64,000 bases of DNA from Flagellimonas amoyensis (lineage in GTDB: Bacteria > Bacteroidota > Bacteroidia > Flavobacteriales > Flavobacteriaceae), in NCBI RefSeq assembly GCF_003058265.1, contig NZ_QBUK01000016.1:1-64000 (forward strand), written 5' to 3'. The translations under genes and the position numbers were made by a program. Position 1 is the stretch's first letter; each line of letters starts with the position of its first letter. Shown here piece after piece: positions 52,058-60,439 of the stretch. The notes under the pieces are model-generated. The model was not told the origin of the DNA, did no database searches, and saw only the letters and a program-made list of their open reading frames with translations.

Positions 52058-52078
52058 AACCAATGGAAAAGAATAAAA

Positions 52079-52132
52079 ACTATAAAATTAGTTAACAAAC
52101 TATAAAAATAGTTGTTTAACTATGGAATTAGT
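52079..52132. promoter_or_regulatory. Three BlaI/MecI-type operators in a 20-bp array
   Basis: Three sites of the form ACTA-N6-TAGT start at 52079, 52099 and 52119, spaced exactly 20 bp. The middle one extends to a perfect palindrome AACTATAAAAATAGTT. The third sits between the -33 and -7 boxes of the blaI promoter, so binding would block RNA polymerase. The repressor is expected to be the BlaI protein at 52164 (autorepression). Confidence 0.75.
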
Positions 52133-52142
52133 ATTATGTTTG
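52112..52142 (+). promoter_or_regulatory. Promoter of the blaI-blaR1 operon
   Basis: TTG at 52112-52114, a 20-base spacer and TATGTTTG at 52135-52142 form a full Bacteroidetes promoter. The third operator (52119-52132) lies in the spacer. The start codon of blaI is 21 bases past the -7 box. Confidence 0.75.
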
Positions 52143-52163
52143 AACCAGTAATTATTTGAGATC

Positions 52164-52523
52164 ATGCAAAAACTGACCAATAAGGAAGAGGAAGTAATGA
52201 AAATCCTCTGGAAGTTGAAGAAGGCTTTCGTTAAGGAGATTTTGGAAGAAATCGAAGGCGAGAAGCCCCATTACAACACCCTCTCCACCATCGTAAGGAA
52301 TTTACAGGAAAAGGGATATGTGGGCCACGAGGCCTTTGGGAACACCCACCGCTATTTCCCCATGGTGACCAAGGAACAGTACCGCAAAAAGTATGTCAAC
52401 GCTGCCATAGCCGATTACTATGACGATTCCTATAAAAGTCTGGTTTCCCATTTTGCCAATGAGGAAAAGATATCGGTAAAGGAACTCCAAGAAATCATTG
52501 ACCTCATCGAAAAGAAAAAATAA
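52164..52523 (+). CDS. BlaI/MecI-family transcriptional repressor
   Basis: The 119-residue protein is a winged-helix repressor: LTNKEEEVMKILWKLKKAFVKEIL and HYNTLSTIVRNLQEKGYVGHEAF form the DNA-binding domain, and the C-terminal part dimerises. It opens an operon and overlaps the BlaR1 gene by one base (TAATG). In the family, BlaR1 protease cleaves the repressor on signal. Three operators upstream suggest self-repression. Targets may include genes other than beta-lactamase; none is present here. Confidence 0.9.
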   Translation: MQKLTNKEEEVMKILWKLKKAFVKEILEEIEGEKPHYNTLSTIVRNLQEKGYVGHEAFGNTHRYFPMVTKEQYRKKYVNAAIADYYDDSYKSLVSHFANEEKISVKELQEIIDLIEKKK

Positions 52524-54211
52524 TGGAACCCATCCTATTATACTTTGCAAAAACGGTATTGATCTCCTCACTTTTTCTAGGGGTCTACCATTTGTTCCTG
52601 AAACGGGATACCTTTTTCAAGGAAAACCGGTTGTTCCTACTTTCAGGCCTACTCCTCTCCCTCCTCTTTCCCTTGATCAAAATCGAAAGGATCGTGGTGG
52701 CGTCCAAACCTATCCTGATCAATGCGGCAAGCAATTCCAATGCAGCCAAAATAGCTCCTACAGAGACCTTATTCACTCTGGAAAATGTGCTCTGGGCCGT
52801 CTATTTGATAGGATGCACCCTGCTATTGGTGAAATTTCTGATCCAGTTGAGTTCCCTGCACTCATTGACCAAGAACGCCAAAACTTGGAGGGAACATCCC
52901 TATTTGCATGTGGAAACGGAAAAAAGGATTTCCCCTTTCTCCTTTTTCAATTCTATTTTTTACAACCCGGCCTTGTTCAATCCAAACGACCTTGGGACCA
53001 TCCTAGCACACGAAAAGGTACATGCAAGACAATACCACACCTTGGATATCTTGCTATTGGAAGCCTTGAAAATTGTGTTATGGTTCAACCCCGTGCTGTG
53101 GCTCTACGCAAGGGCGGTGAAACAGAACTTGGAGTTCTTGGCCGATTCGGAGACCATCAGCCAAATGGACAACAAAAAAAACTACCAGTACCTCATGCTG
53201 AAACAGGCAGTGGACGGTCAGCAATTCAAAATCACAAATTCCTTTTATAATTCATTAATCAAAAAACGAATAGTCATGTTAAATCAAAATCAATCCAAAA
53301 AAATCAATGTGTTAAAAACCTTCCTGGTATTGCCTTTATTGGGGCTGTTCCTGGTCAGTTTCAGTGTGGAAAAGGTATATCGATATACCGACACTGAAAA
53401 TGGAGAGGCCGTCTTCGATGACAAGTCCGTGGAACTCATCATCAACAAGGACACTTCCAACGATGAGTTGGACAAGATGAAAAAAGACCTGTCCACGGAC
53501 GGTATCGATTTCAGCTACACCGCGGTGCGAAACAACCAGAAGGAAATTGTTGAAATCACGTTGAGCTTGAACGGCAAAAATTCCAAAGGGGAAAAGTTCA
53601 GCAGCAATTACAGTTCCAACTCGGATGGCCCCATAGATCCATTGACCGTCTTTTATGACGATGAGGCCAACCTGGTCTCTTTTGGCAATGCCAAGCACAA
53701 CAAGGTCCACATCCGCAAAATGGGGGATGATGATGTCACCTGGACCACTTCGGACAAAACGGTTGTCAGGGTCGATGGTTCCAAGGCCAAAAAAACCATT
53801 ATTGTGAATGGGAAGCAACTTAGTGACGACGAAATCAAGGAAATGGAAAAAGAGACATCCATTCATTTCATCTCCGATGAAGATGGGGATAACGCCAAAA
53901 AAATCAGAATACGAAAAGTGGAGGACAAGGATGCCAAGAGCCATGTCATGATCATCAAGGACTCTGATGACGATGAGGATATTGAAGTAATCGAAAAAGA
54001 TGCCAGCTTCCTTTATATCGATAATGATGGAGGCAGCGAACCGCTCTATTATATAGATGGGAAAAAAGTATCCAGCAAAGACGTACAAAAAATCTCACCC
54101 AGCGATATTGAAAGCATGAATGTGCTCAAAGGCGAAATGGCCATTGAGAAATATGGAAAAAAAGCCAAAGATGGGGTCATAGAGATTATGACAAAAAAGG
54201 GTAAGAAGTAG
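52523..54211 (+). CDS. BlaR1-type M56 metalloprotease with TonB-plug-like tail
   Basis: The 562-residue protein has about four membrane helices (two near 5-50, one near 88-108, one near 265-280) and the zinc motif in TILAHEKVHARQYH (HExxH, about 163-167), then a long periplasmic region rich in acidic and Lys residues and a C-terminal segment LYYIDGKKVSSKDVQKIS and MNVLKGEMAIEKYGKKAKDG that resembles the plug of TonB-dependent receptors. It does not have the penicillin-binding domain of staphylococcal BlaR1. It overlaps blaI by one base and would inactivate it when triggered. The signal is unknown. Confidence 0.88.
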   Translation: MEPILLYFAKTVLISSLFLGVYHLFLKRDTFFKENRLFLLSGLLLSLLFPLIKIERIVVASKPILINAASNSNAAKIAPTETLFTLENVLWAVYLIGCTLLLVKFLIQLSSLHSLTKNAKTWREHPYLHVETEKRISPFSFFNSIFYNPALFNPNDLGTILAHEKVHARQYHTLDILLLEALKIVLWFNPVLWLYARAVKQNLEFLADSETISQMDNKKNYQYLMLKQAVDGQQFKITNSFYNSLIKKRIVMLNQNQSKKINVLKTFLVLPLLGLFLVSFSVEKVYRYTDTENGEAVFDDKSVELIINKDTSNDELDKMKKDLSTDGIDFSYTAVRNNQKEIVEITLSLNGKNSKGEKFSSNYSSNSDGPIDPLTVFYDDEANLVSFGNAKHNKVHIRKMGDDDVTWTTSDKTVVRVDGSKAKKTIIVNGKQLSDDEIKEMEKETSIHFISDEDGDNAKKIRIRKVEDKDAKSHVMIIKDSDDDEDIEVIEKDASFLYIDNDGGSEPLYYIDGKKVSSKDVQKISPSDIESMNVLKGEMAIEKYGKKAKDGVIEIMTKKGKK

Positions 54212-54236
54212 AAAAAAACATCCCTAAAAAAGGAAA

Positions 54237-54271
54237 GGAACCGCTCAAAAAAAGTGGTTCCTTTTTTTTTT
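54237..54271 (+). terminator. Rho-independent terminator of the blaI-blaR1 operon
   Basis: GGAACCGC (54237-54244) pairs with GTGGTTCC (54254-54261) with one G-T pair, followed by ten T. It follows the blaR1 stop by 25 bases. Confidence 0.9.
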
Positions 54272-54281
54272 GCAGCAAACG

Positions 54282-54304
54282 AAAAGGCCAAAAAATGGCC
54301 TTTT
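54282..54304. terminator. Second terminator-like hairpin
   Basis: A perfect 9-bp stem (AAAAGGCCA at 54282-54290 with TGGCCTTTT at 54296-54304) and 5-base loop. A back-up terminator for the operon or a stop for minus-strand transcription; no minus-strand gene is seen to the right within 550 bases except apt. Confidence 0.5.
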
Positions 54305-54579
54305 GGAAACGAAACCTCCCTTGGTTTTCAAAAAGCACCCAAAAATACCCCTACAAAAGTTACAATCTAATACTTCAATTACATTTTTGAATTACATTTT
54401 ATAATTTAAAGCAAGGAACGTGTTTTATTTCCAAGGAGCATCTCGTTCAAAAGACTACAATCTTGTATGCAATTGTATAGATTCTGGGCTAAAAGTTTGG
54501 CAACATGAATCTTATCATTTTATATTCGAAAAATGCAACCGGTCAGCACTAATTTTTTAACCTAAAAATCAATCGAACA

Positions 54580-54645
54580 ATGATCGCAATAGTAAAGTTT
54601 TTCGTCATGCTGCTCATCCACCTGATCACCCTTGTTTTTATGTAA
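54580..54645 (+). CDS. Possible 21-residue membrane peptide
   Basis: An ATG at 54580 opens a 21-residue frame that reads as one hydrophobic helix (MIAIVKFFVMLLIHLITLVF), ending in a TAA stop. It lies in an otherwise gene-free gap (54305-54712). No ribosome-site test is possible in this phylum. It may be a real small membrane peptide or chance. Confidence 0.25.
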   Translation: MIAIVKFFVMLLIHLITLVFM

Positions 54646-54712
54646 CAATGGTCGGTGGGCTCCATAGTACCGCAACTGTTTAGTATATTTGGTAAATCCA
54701 ACACCTCAATCC

Positions 54713-54862
54713 ATGTTGTACAAGATTCTGGCAAAAATCAACAAAGCGGTTCTTCCCTCTTTCACCAAAAAGGGTCTTGACCTGTCCAAGGCATCCAAGT
54801 GGCAATTGGCCCTTATAGGCTGGCGCTACTATGTCACCACTAGGGCATTGGACGCGAATTAA
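54713..54862 (+). CDS. 49-residue conserved-type small protein
   Basis: An ATG at 54713 gives a 49-residue frame: MLYKILAKINKAVLPSFTKK, then GLDLSKASKWQLALIGWRYY and VTTRALDAN. It resembles small flavobacterial proteins that are often annotated, without experimental support, as SsrA-binding protein-related. Its 3' end overlaps the apt gene by 4 bases on the opposite strand. The amphipathic, basic character suggests nucleic-acid or membrane contact, but no function is known. Confidence 0.6.
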   Translation: MLYKILAKINKAVLPSFTKKGLDLSKASKWQLALIGWRYYVTTRALDAN

Positions 54863-55371
54863 TACTGGAGCAATGACCTGATAGGGTATCCGTTGAGCTT
54901 ATTGGCGCCGTCCAAGAAGGTCAGTTGTATCAAAAAGTTGCACTGCACCACTTCACCCCCGAGGCGTTCCACCAATCGACAGACCGCTTTGGCGGTTCCT
55001 CCGGTGGCCAGAACATCATCATGAACCAGTACCTTCTCCCCTTTTTCAATCGCATCTGAATGGATTTGAAGGGTTTCTTGACCATATTCCAACTCGTAGG
55101 GCTCGGAAAGGGCATCAAAGGGTAGTTTTCCCGATTTACGGACCGGCACAAAACCGGCCCCAATTTTCTGGGCCAGCAAAGGCGCAAAAATAAACCCCCT
55201 ACTGTCCACACCAACCACTTTATCCACCTTAATATCAGCGGTGAAGCGTAAAAGGGATTCCGTGGCCAACTGTAGGGCCTTGGGGTCTTTCAAAAGGGGG
55301 GTGATGTCCTTAAAGACCACCCCAGGCTTTGGAAAATTGGGTATATCGCGGATGTATGTGGAAAGGTCCAT
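54859..55371 (-). CDS. apt: Adenine phosphoribosyltransferase
   Basis: The 170-residue enzyme has the APRT pattern: IRDIPNFPKPGVVFKDITPLL at the start, VVGVDSRGFIFAPLLAQKIG, and the PRPP-binding loop KVLVHDDVLATGGTAKAVC (about 110-127). It converts adenine and PRPP to AMP. Length and order match the family exactly. It is a single gene flanked by a tRNA-Arg gene on the other strand. Confidence 0.95.
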   Translation of the reverse strand: MDLSTYIRDIPNFPKPGVVFKDITPLLKDPKALQLATESLLRFTADIKVDKVVGVDSRGFIFAPLLAQKIGAGFVPVRKSGKLPFDALSEPYELEYGQETLQIHSDAIEKGEKVLVHDDVLATGGTAKAVCRLVERLGGEVVQCNFLIQLTFLDGANKLNGYPIRSLLQY

Positions 55372-55435
55372 TATTTTTGTGTGCCAAGGTTTTGTGGTAA
55401 ATTTAAAAAGAAATATATTTGCAGCCCATTAAAAC

Positions 55436-55509
55436 GGCCTCGTGGCGCAACTGAATAGCGCATCTGATTACGGCTCAGAAGGTTGCAGGTTTGAATCCTG
55501 CCGAGGTCA
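55436..55509 (+). tRNA. tRNA-Arg (anticodon ACG)
   Basis: A complete 74-base cloverleaf: acceptor GGCCTCG with CGAGGTC (one G-T pair), D arm GCGC/GCGC, anticodon stem TCTGA/TCAGA around loop TTACGGC, and T arm GCAGG-TTTGAAT-CCTGC. Discriminator base A, no encoded CCA. The ACG anticodon reads CGN arginine codons after wobble modification. Confidence 0.95.
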
Positions 55510-55533
55510 CTAGGTAGCAATACCAAACACACG

Positions 55534-55569
55534 GAAACCCCGCAATCTCATAGATTTTGCAGGGTTTTC
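55534..55569 (+). terminator. Terminator after tRNA-Arg (ACG)
   Basis: GAAAACCC-type arm at 55534-55545 pairs with TTGCAGGGTTTTC at 55557-55569 with one mismatch, and a T-rich tail follows. It lies 25 bases past the tRNA end. The remaining bases to 55672 hold no other feature. Confidence 0.6.
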
Positions 55570-55672
55570 GCCTTTTTGGACATCATTTACTTTGGTTTGT
55601 ACTGGTTCGACCACAGAAACAAGGTCGTCAACTGACACTATAAAACACTGAATAATAGCTGATTTAGCTGTT

Positions 55673-56980
55673 TTACAATCTATACACCCGCACCCAATCA
55701 ATATAAACCGAAGCGGGAAATTGGGCCTCGGGCACTATCGGGCCACCATAGGTATGATCACTTCCTCCAACCCCTGCACTCAGGATGAGGAACATATTGT
55801 TTTCAAACGGGTGCCATTCATCAAAATGATTGGAATATTCAGAAACCGTAACCCTGCGTCCATTTAGTTGATTTACACTCTTTTGGTCCTGACCGTCCAC
55901 GACAAAACCTCCCCCATCATTTAAATAGTGGATATGATATACGTGTCCATCCACGAAGAATTCAATCCGGTCATCATACCAATCCAAACCATATTCATGA
56001 AATCCCGAACTCCCTGCGTTGGGATCGTTATTCAGAGGAGGATAACTGCCATAACCCGGTTCTTCGGGAATAGGGGTTTGTTGCGTCCCGTAACTGTAAT
56101 AGCCCCCTAAATGTCCATGATTCCATTCCTGGTACTCATTGTTCTGCCATTCCCATGCATAATGTACGGTTCCCAAGTTATGATAGGGAATGGAGCCCAC
56201 ATACTCCATAATGTCCACCTCACCCCCTTGGGGCCACATGATCTCATCAACCGTCACTGGTTTTTCTTGGGGCATCATCCAAAAAGCAAATCCCTGCCCT
56301 TGGTGCTTTACCCCTGCTGGAAATACCCTCGCCACAATCCGATGTCCAGGTCCCCATGCCCCTTTGTCTTTGGTATTGATACGCCCGCTGGTGTAGTCCC
56401 TGTCCTGATACGTCTCTTTTCGGGTGGTGATGACAAGACATCCCCCATCTGCATCTGCAATTCCATTTGCAAAACTGACATTCTCCACCCGATCCGTAGC
56501 CCGGTCCAATTGACCCGTACCCCAATTCCCATTGATCCCTGTCCCGGTCTCATAGTTCCATTTGGAAAGGTCAAGACTTCCTTCGTTGAACTCATCGGAC
56601 CAAATCAGTCCCGTAAGTTCCTCCACGTAAATTGTTATGTTTACTGTTTTGCTTACAAACTGGCCACCGTTATAGGCCGACACAATAATGCTGTAACTAT
56701 GGGTACCTTCTTTGGAAAAGGTATGGGACAGTGTGTTGGAGGTCAATTCCTCCACTTTGTCCTCAATACGTACCTTATACAACGAGGCATTTGTGGCCTG
56801 AAACATAAAATTCACCCTTCCTCCGCCATCGCCATAGGGTTTTTCATTGGATTGCCCCACTATGTCAACGATAACGTTCAAATTGGAAGGAGGCAAGTCC
56901 ATTTCCATTTCGGTTCCGTCGCTCCCGCTACAGGCTTGGAGCAGTATGAATATCCCAATACATAAAAATCGCTTTATCAT
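55673..56980 (-). CDS. GH16 beta-glucanase lipoprotein (laminarinase type)
   Basis: The 435-residue protein has a lipobox LLQACSGS (Cys near 16), a PKD-like domain (about 35-120) and a GH16 catalytic domain with the active-site motif GGEVDIMEYVGS (ExDxxE, about 254-259) plus the YTSGRINTKDKGAWGPG and GFHEYGLDWYDDRIEF regions typical of endo-beta-1,3-glucanases. It probably cuts beta-1,3-glucan (laminarin) at the cell surface. It is the last gene of the glucan locus, 30 bases after the GH5 gene. Confidence 0.9.
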   Translation of the reverse strand: MIKRFLCIGIFILLQACSGSDGTEMEMDLPPSNLNVIVDIVGQSNEKPYGDGGGRVNFMFQATNASLYKVRIEDKVEELTSNTLSHTFSKEGTHSYSIIVSAYNGGQFVSKTVNITIYVEELTGLIWSDEFNEGSLDLSKWNYETGTGINGNWGTGQLDRATDRVENVSFANGIADADGGCLVITTRKETYQDRDYTSGRINTKDKGAWGPGHRIVARVFPAGVKHQGQGFAFWMMPQEKPVTVDEIMWPQGGEVDIMEYVGSIPYHNLGTVHYAWEWQNNEYQEWNHGHLGGYYSYGTQQTPIPEEPGYGSYPPLNNDPNAGSSGFHEYGLDWYDDRIEFFVDGHVYHIHYLNDGGGFVVDGQDQKSVNQLNGRRVTVSEYSNHFDEWHPFENNMFLILSAGVGGSDHTYGGPIVPEAQFPASVYIDWVRVYRL

Positions 56981-57010
56981 ATTAAAAGTATCGGCGATGG
57001 TGGATAATTG

Positions 57011-58747
57011 TTATTGCATACTAAATTCAAGATAGTTGAGATTGAACCCGCCCTTTTCAAAAACCACTTTGACCTTGTGGGTCCCTTCTTTCAGATCAAT
57101 TCCCGAGAGCGTTGCTGTATTATAGGAAGTTGCCCCTTCTGTTGCAGGCAAAAGGACAGATTCAGAACTGCTAAAACCATCAACTTTCAAATGAAGTTGG
57201 CCCATGCCCTCTATGCTGGCGTATCTCACGTCCATGGCATAGGTCCCTGATTTTTTGACCTTCACGGTAAAGAGAAGCCATTCATCATCCTGAATGTCAA
57301 AAACCTCAAAGCCATTGCTCTTGCTGTCCGAAGAGTTTTGGATATCCACACCATCATTCCGCATTTTACGCCCTTTGTTCCATGCCCCCTGCTCCCCGGT
57401 ACTCACCCGATAATTGATGTAATCGGCGTCTTTGTATGCATAATTCTGGGTCCCCATATCATAATCCGTGGCATAGATAAGCCCGGGGATCGAATGGTCT
57501 TTATAGGCCTTGGTCTCAAAAGTCTGCACTTGACGGAACATGGCATCGATCACATCGGGCTTGACGGTCACATTTTCCATTTTGTAGTTTTCGGCCAACT
57601 GCATCAAGGTTTTTTGGGCAAAAGCCACCGTAGGCTTTTTTCCTCCATTTTGCCAGTAGTCCAATAGCGTTTCATATTCGGGGGTTTTCGTCACCGAAGT
57701 GACCCCGGCTATGTTGTCCACCTTTTTCATGGGCCAGAATGCCCAACCGATGTTGTGGGATTCCATCAAGGTCAGTGCATCCTTGAACCACACATTGGAA
57801 TTTTCCCCACTTTCCCCCAACCAAATCGGGGCGTTGTACTTCTCGCGATAATCCAATACCTGTTGAATGGACTCCGTGCTATTAAAGTTCCAGTATTTAT
57901 GGAAACTGATGACCATATTATCGTCCCACAGCGGAAAGATGCCATTGTAGTTATTGCCCCAGCAGTTCCCTTCAATGTAAATGATATGGTTGGTATCGAT
58001 CTTACGGATGGCGGTTGTGATGTCCACCATCAATTGGCGCAGGGGCGCGTTGTTCTTTTCGTCACAACCGTTTGGGTTTTCCCCTTCAAAGTTCCAGTTG
58101 GGCTCATTGACAATATCATACCCGCCCATCCACGGATGGTCCTTATACCGTTCGGCCATCTTTTCCCAAAAGGCTATCATCTTCTGTTTGTTGGCCTCAC
58201 TTTCCCAAAGGGAAGGCTTGGTGGCGTCATAATCGGAAATATTGGCATCGTGACCCTGTCCCCCTGGCGCCGCATGAAGGTCGAGGATAAGGTACATCTC
58301 GTTGTCCGCGCACCATTCCAAAAGATCGTCCGTCATGGAAAAACCCTTTTCCAACCAAGTATTCCCTCCATTCTGTTCTTCCTCAATGGGAGGTGTGTAG
58401 AGATTGTAGTGCATGGGCAACCGCACCGAATTGAAACCCCATGCCTTGAGCGAGTCAATATCCCTTTTGGTGATCCCGTTGGCCAGATAGGCCTCATAAA
58501 AGGCTTCGGTGTTTTTCTTGCCAATGAGTTCCTTAATCTTTTGTTTGATGGCATGTTGTGGTCCGGCAAAACTGGCCGTTTGCAACATATAGCCCTCCTG
58601 CACCATCCACCCACCGAGTCCCAGCCCTCTCAAGAGGACATTGTTCCCTTGAGCATCCACGATCTTCTGTCCATCGGTATGTAAAAAACCTTGTCCAAAA
58701 GCGGTGGCATTGATCAAAAGAGCTAAAAAATATATTGATTTTTTCAT
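57011..58747 (-). CDS. GH5 glycoside hydrolase with C-terminal CBM6-like domain
   Basis: The start MKKSIYFL was chosen for its signal peptide (cleavage near TAFGQ). The 578-residue protein has a GH5 barrel with the acid/base Glu in YDIVNEPNWNFEG (about 213) and nucleophile Glu in IWLGESGENSN (about 309), and a C-terminal CBM6-like beta-sandwich (about 435-578, with GLIYATDYDMGTQNYAYKD and ASIEGMGQLHLKVDG). GH5 enzymes of this kind act on beta-1,3/1,6-glucans. It is 10 bases after the GH30 gene. Periplasmic or surface location is likely. Confidence 0.88.
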   Translation of the reverse strand: MKKSIYFLALLINATAFGQGFLHTDGQKIVDAQGNNVLLRGLGLGGWMVQEGYMLQTASFAGPQHAIKQKIKELIGKKNTEAFYEAYLANGITKRDIDSLKAWGFNSVRLPMHYNLYTPPIEEEQNGGNTWLEKGFSMTDDLLEWCADNEMYLILDLHAAPGGQGHDANISDYDATKPSLWESEANKQKMIAFWEKMAERYKDHPWMGGYDIVNEPNWNFEGENPNGCDEKNNAPLRQLMVDITTAIRKIDTNHIIYIEGNCWGNNYNGIFPLWDDNMVISFHKYWNFNSTESIQQVLDYREKYNAPIWLGESGENSNVWFKDALTLMESHNIGWAFWPMKKVDNIAGVTSVTKTPEYETLLDYWQNGGKKPTVAFAQKTLMQLAENYKMENVTVKPDVIDAMFRQVQTFETKAYKDHSIPGLIYATDYDMGTQNYAYKDADYINYRVSTGEQGAWNKGRKMRNDGVDIQNSSDSKSNGFEVFDIQDDEWLLFTVKVKKSGTYAMDVRYASIEGMGQLHLKVDGFSSSESVLLPATEGATSYNTATLSGIDLKEGTHKVKVVFEKGGFNLNYLEFSMQ

Positions 58748-58757
58748 GCGATGAATT

Positions 58758-60239
58758 TTATTGTTCCCAAATATACGTGGCAACGGCCCCACTGTCCAGC
58801 GTTGCGGTCACCCATTGGTTTTTGTATTTGATATTAAAGGATGTAATGGCCGCTCCATCGTTTTCCACGATAAGGACCATCTGACCCTCCGGAGTCCTAA
58901 AGGCCACATTTTGAAGGTCGCCCTGTATGTTGGAGCCCACCCGGACCGAACCTGAAGGAACAAATTTGGAGGCATGGGCCACAATATAGTAGCCCACATT
59001 TCTGGTAATGTTCCCACCTGAACTGATGGTAAGTCCTCCTTTGCAGACGGTGCACCCGCCATCTGTGTGTGGACCAAAGTTTTCATTGTTGGCCAAGTTC
59101 CATTCCAACGCATTCTTGCTCCAGTTGCGCATGGACCCAATGATGACATTTTTTAAATGCCATTTCAAATCTCCTTCAAAAGAGCCGCTCGAAGAGGTAT
59201 ACTGTTCTGTAAAATAAAGATTCTTTTCAGGAAACGCATTGTGTACGGTAGAGAGTGCGCTAATGTCACCGTTGTACAGGTGGAATGCGGAACCATCCAC
59301 ATAGGGATTCGTTTCCGGATCACTCAGTACCGTGATGGGGTATTGTGGATTGTCGCAATTATGGTCCCACACGATGATCTTAGTGGCGATTCCTGCACTG
59401 GAAAAGGCAGGGCCAAGGTGGTTTTTGATAAAATCCGACTGTTCTTCAGCAGTCATGAACATACTGGGATTGTTCCCGTCATGCATGGGTTCGTTCTGAA
59501 TGGTGATGGCATCCAAAACTATCCCTTCGGCTTCCATAGCTTCGAGATACTTTACAAAATATTGGGCATACACTCCATAATATTGTGATTGAAGGCTACC
59601 TCCCACGAAGCTTCCATTGTCCTTCATCCAGACCGGGGCGGACCAGGGAGAACCCATAATTTTCAGATCGGGGTTGATTTCCAAAATCTCCTTGAGAACG
59701 GCCACGACACCGTCCATATCCGGTTCCAGACTAAAATGGGCCAAAGCTTCATCGGTTTCCCCTTCGGGCATGTCATTATAGGTAAAAGGAGCTTCATTGA
59801 GATCGGAAGCACCAATGCTGATCCGAAGGTAACTTATGCCGATACTGCTTTGCGAATCACCAAAAAGTTCTTGCAAAAGCCCAGCTTTCTTATCCGCACT
59901 CAATTGATTGATGACATCTGCGCTGCCTCCTGTCAAGGTAAATCCAAAGCCATCTATGGTCTGATAGGTCAAGGATTCGTCCACTGTAATGGTGGGAAAC
60001 GTGTTGGTAGTGGTCCCAAAAGACAAAATCTTGTCCTGTTTTTTTAACAACACGCTCTGGTTCGAAAGTGTCAACCAAGCCTCCACATCATTGGTGGCGG
60101 CAGGTGGGTTATTCCCAGGAGGGTTGTCGTCCGGGGTCTGCCCCGTATCATCGGTACCGCTATCCCCAGAAGAGGAGCAGTGTGTCATGGGTAGCAGAAG
60201 CGCCCAAACTGCCATTACAACTATATTCTTTCTAATCAT
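58758..60239 (-). CDS. GH30 glycoside hydrolase lipoprotein
   Basis: The 493-residue protein has a lipobox MTHCSSSG (Cys near 21) with a Gly/Pro-rich linker, then a GH30 barrel and C-terminal beta domain. Acid/base Glu is in AITIQNEPMHDGN (about 246) and the nucleophile Glu in LYFTEQYTSS (about 342); MGSPWSAPVWMK is a further GH30 landmark. GH30 enzymes of this type commonly cut beta-1,6-glucan side chains. It lies downstream of the surface-binding lipoprotein gene across a terminator-like hairpin. Confidence 0.9.
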   Translation of the reverse strand: MIRKNIVVMAVWALLLPMTHCSSSGDSGTDDTGQTPDDNPPGNNPPAATNDVEAWLTLSNQSVLLKKQDKILSFGTTTNTFPTITVDESLTYQTIDGFGFTLTGGSADVINQLSADKKAGLLQELFGDSQSSIGISYLRISIGASDLNEAPFTYNDMPEGETDEALAHFSLEPDMDGVVAVLKEILEINPDLKIMGSPWSAPVWMKDNGSFVGGSLQSQYYGVYAQYFVKYLEAMEAEGIVLDAITIQNEPMHDGNNPSMFMTAEEQSDFIKNHLGPAFSSAGIATKIIVWDHNCDNPQYPITVLSDPETNPYVDGSAFHLYNGDISALSTVHNAFPEKNLYFTEQYTSSSGSFEGDLKWHLKNVIIGSMRNWSKNALEWNLANNENFGPHTDGGCTVCKGGLTISSGGNITRNVGYYIVAHASKFVPSGSVRVGSNIQGDLQNVAFRTPEGQMVLIVENDGAAITSFNIKYKNQWVTATLDSGAVATYIWEQ

Positions 60240-60364
60240 ATGCCTATATCTTTTTGTTAACCACCCTTTGGGTGGCCTCCATTTCCATCTTATTTATTTG
60301 AAGAATCAGTATACCTATCTTGCCAGTACCTAATCCTATACTGCTGTCTTAAACATGCCTTAAA

Positions 60365-60394
60365 AATAGCCCATGGCCAGAAGACCATGGGCCG
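60365..60394 (-). terminator. Terminator/attenuator inside the glucan locus
   Basis: GCCCATGG (60369-60376) and CCATGGGC (60385-60392) form a perfect 8-bp stem with an 8-base loop, followed on the minus strand by TATTTTTA. It lies between the surface-binding lipoprotein gene and the GH30 gene, so it can reduce read-through from the susCD part into the enzyme genes. Confidence 0.7.
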
Positions 60395-60439
60395 TGAATT
60401 AAAAAAACTAACTCAACTCAAATAATCGATTATATCATT

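Noticed and set aside
52012..52098. N-terminal extension of the exchanger gene
   Set aside because: It would begin at a TTG inside the BlaI-type operators and cover a good promoter. The start at 52011 fits the family better.
52498..53250. A 250-codon plus-strand frame inside blaR1
   Set aside because: The frame overlaps the BlaR1 zinc motif region in another phase and shows no domain; BlaR1 explains the region.
55510..55701. A 63-codon minus-strand frame after tRNA-Arg(ACG)
   Set aside because: It runs through the tRNA terminator hairpin and has no domain. A remnant of an integrated element is possible but not supported.
57755..58684. A 309-codon plus-strand frame opposite the GH5 gene
   Set aside because: The GH5 enzyme on the other strand has catalytic motifs; this frame has none and is a shadow.
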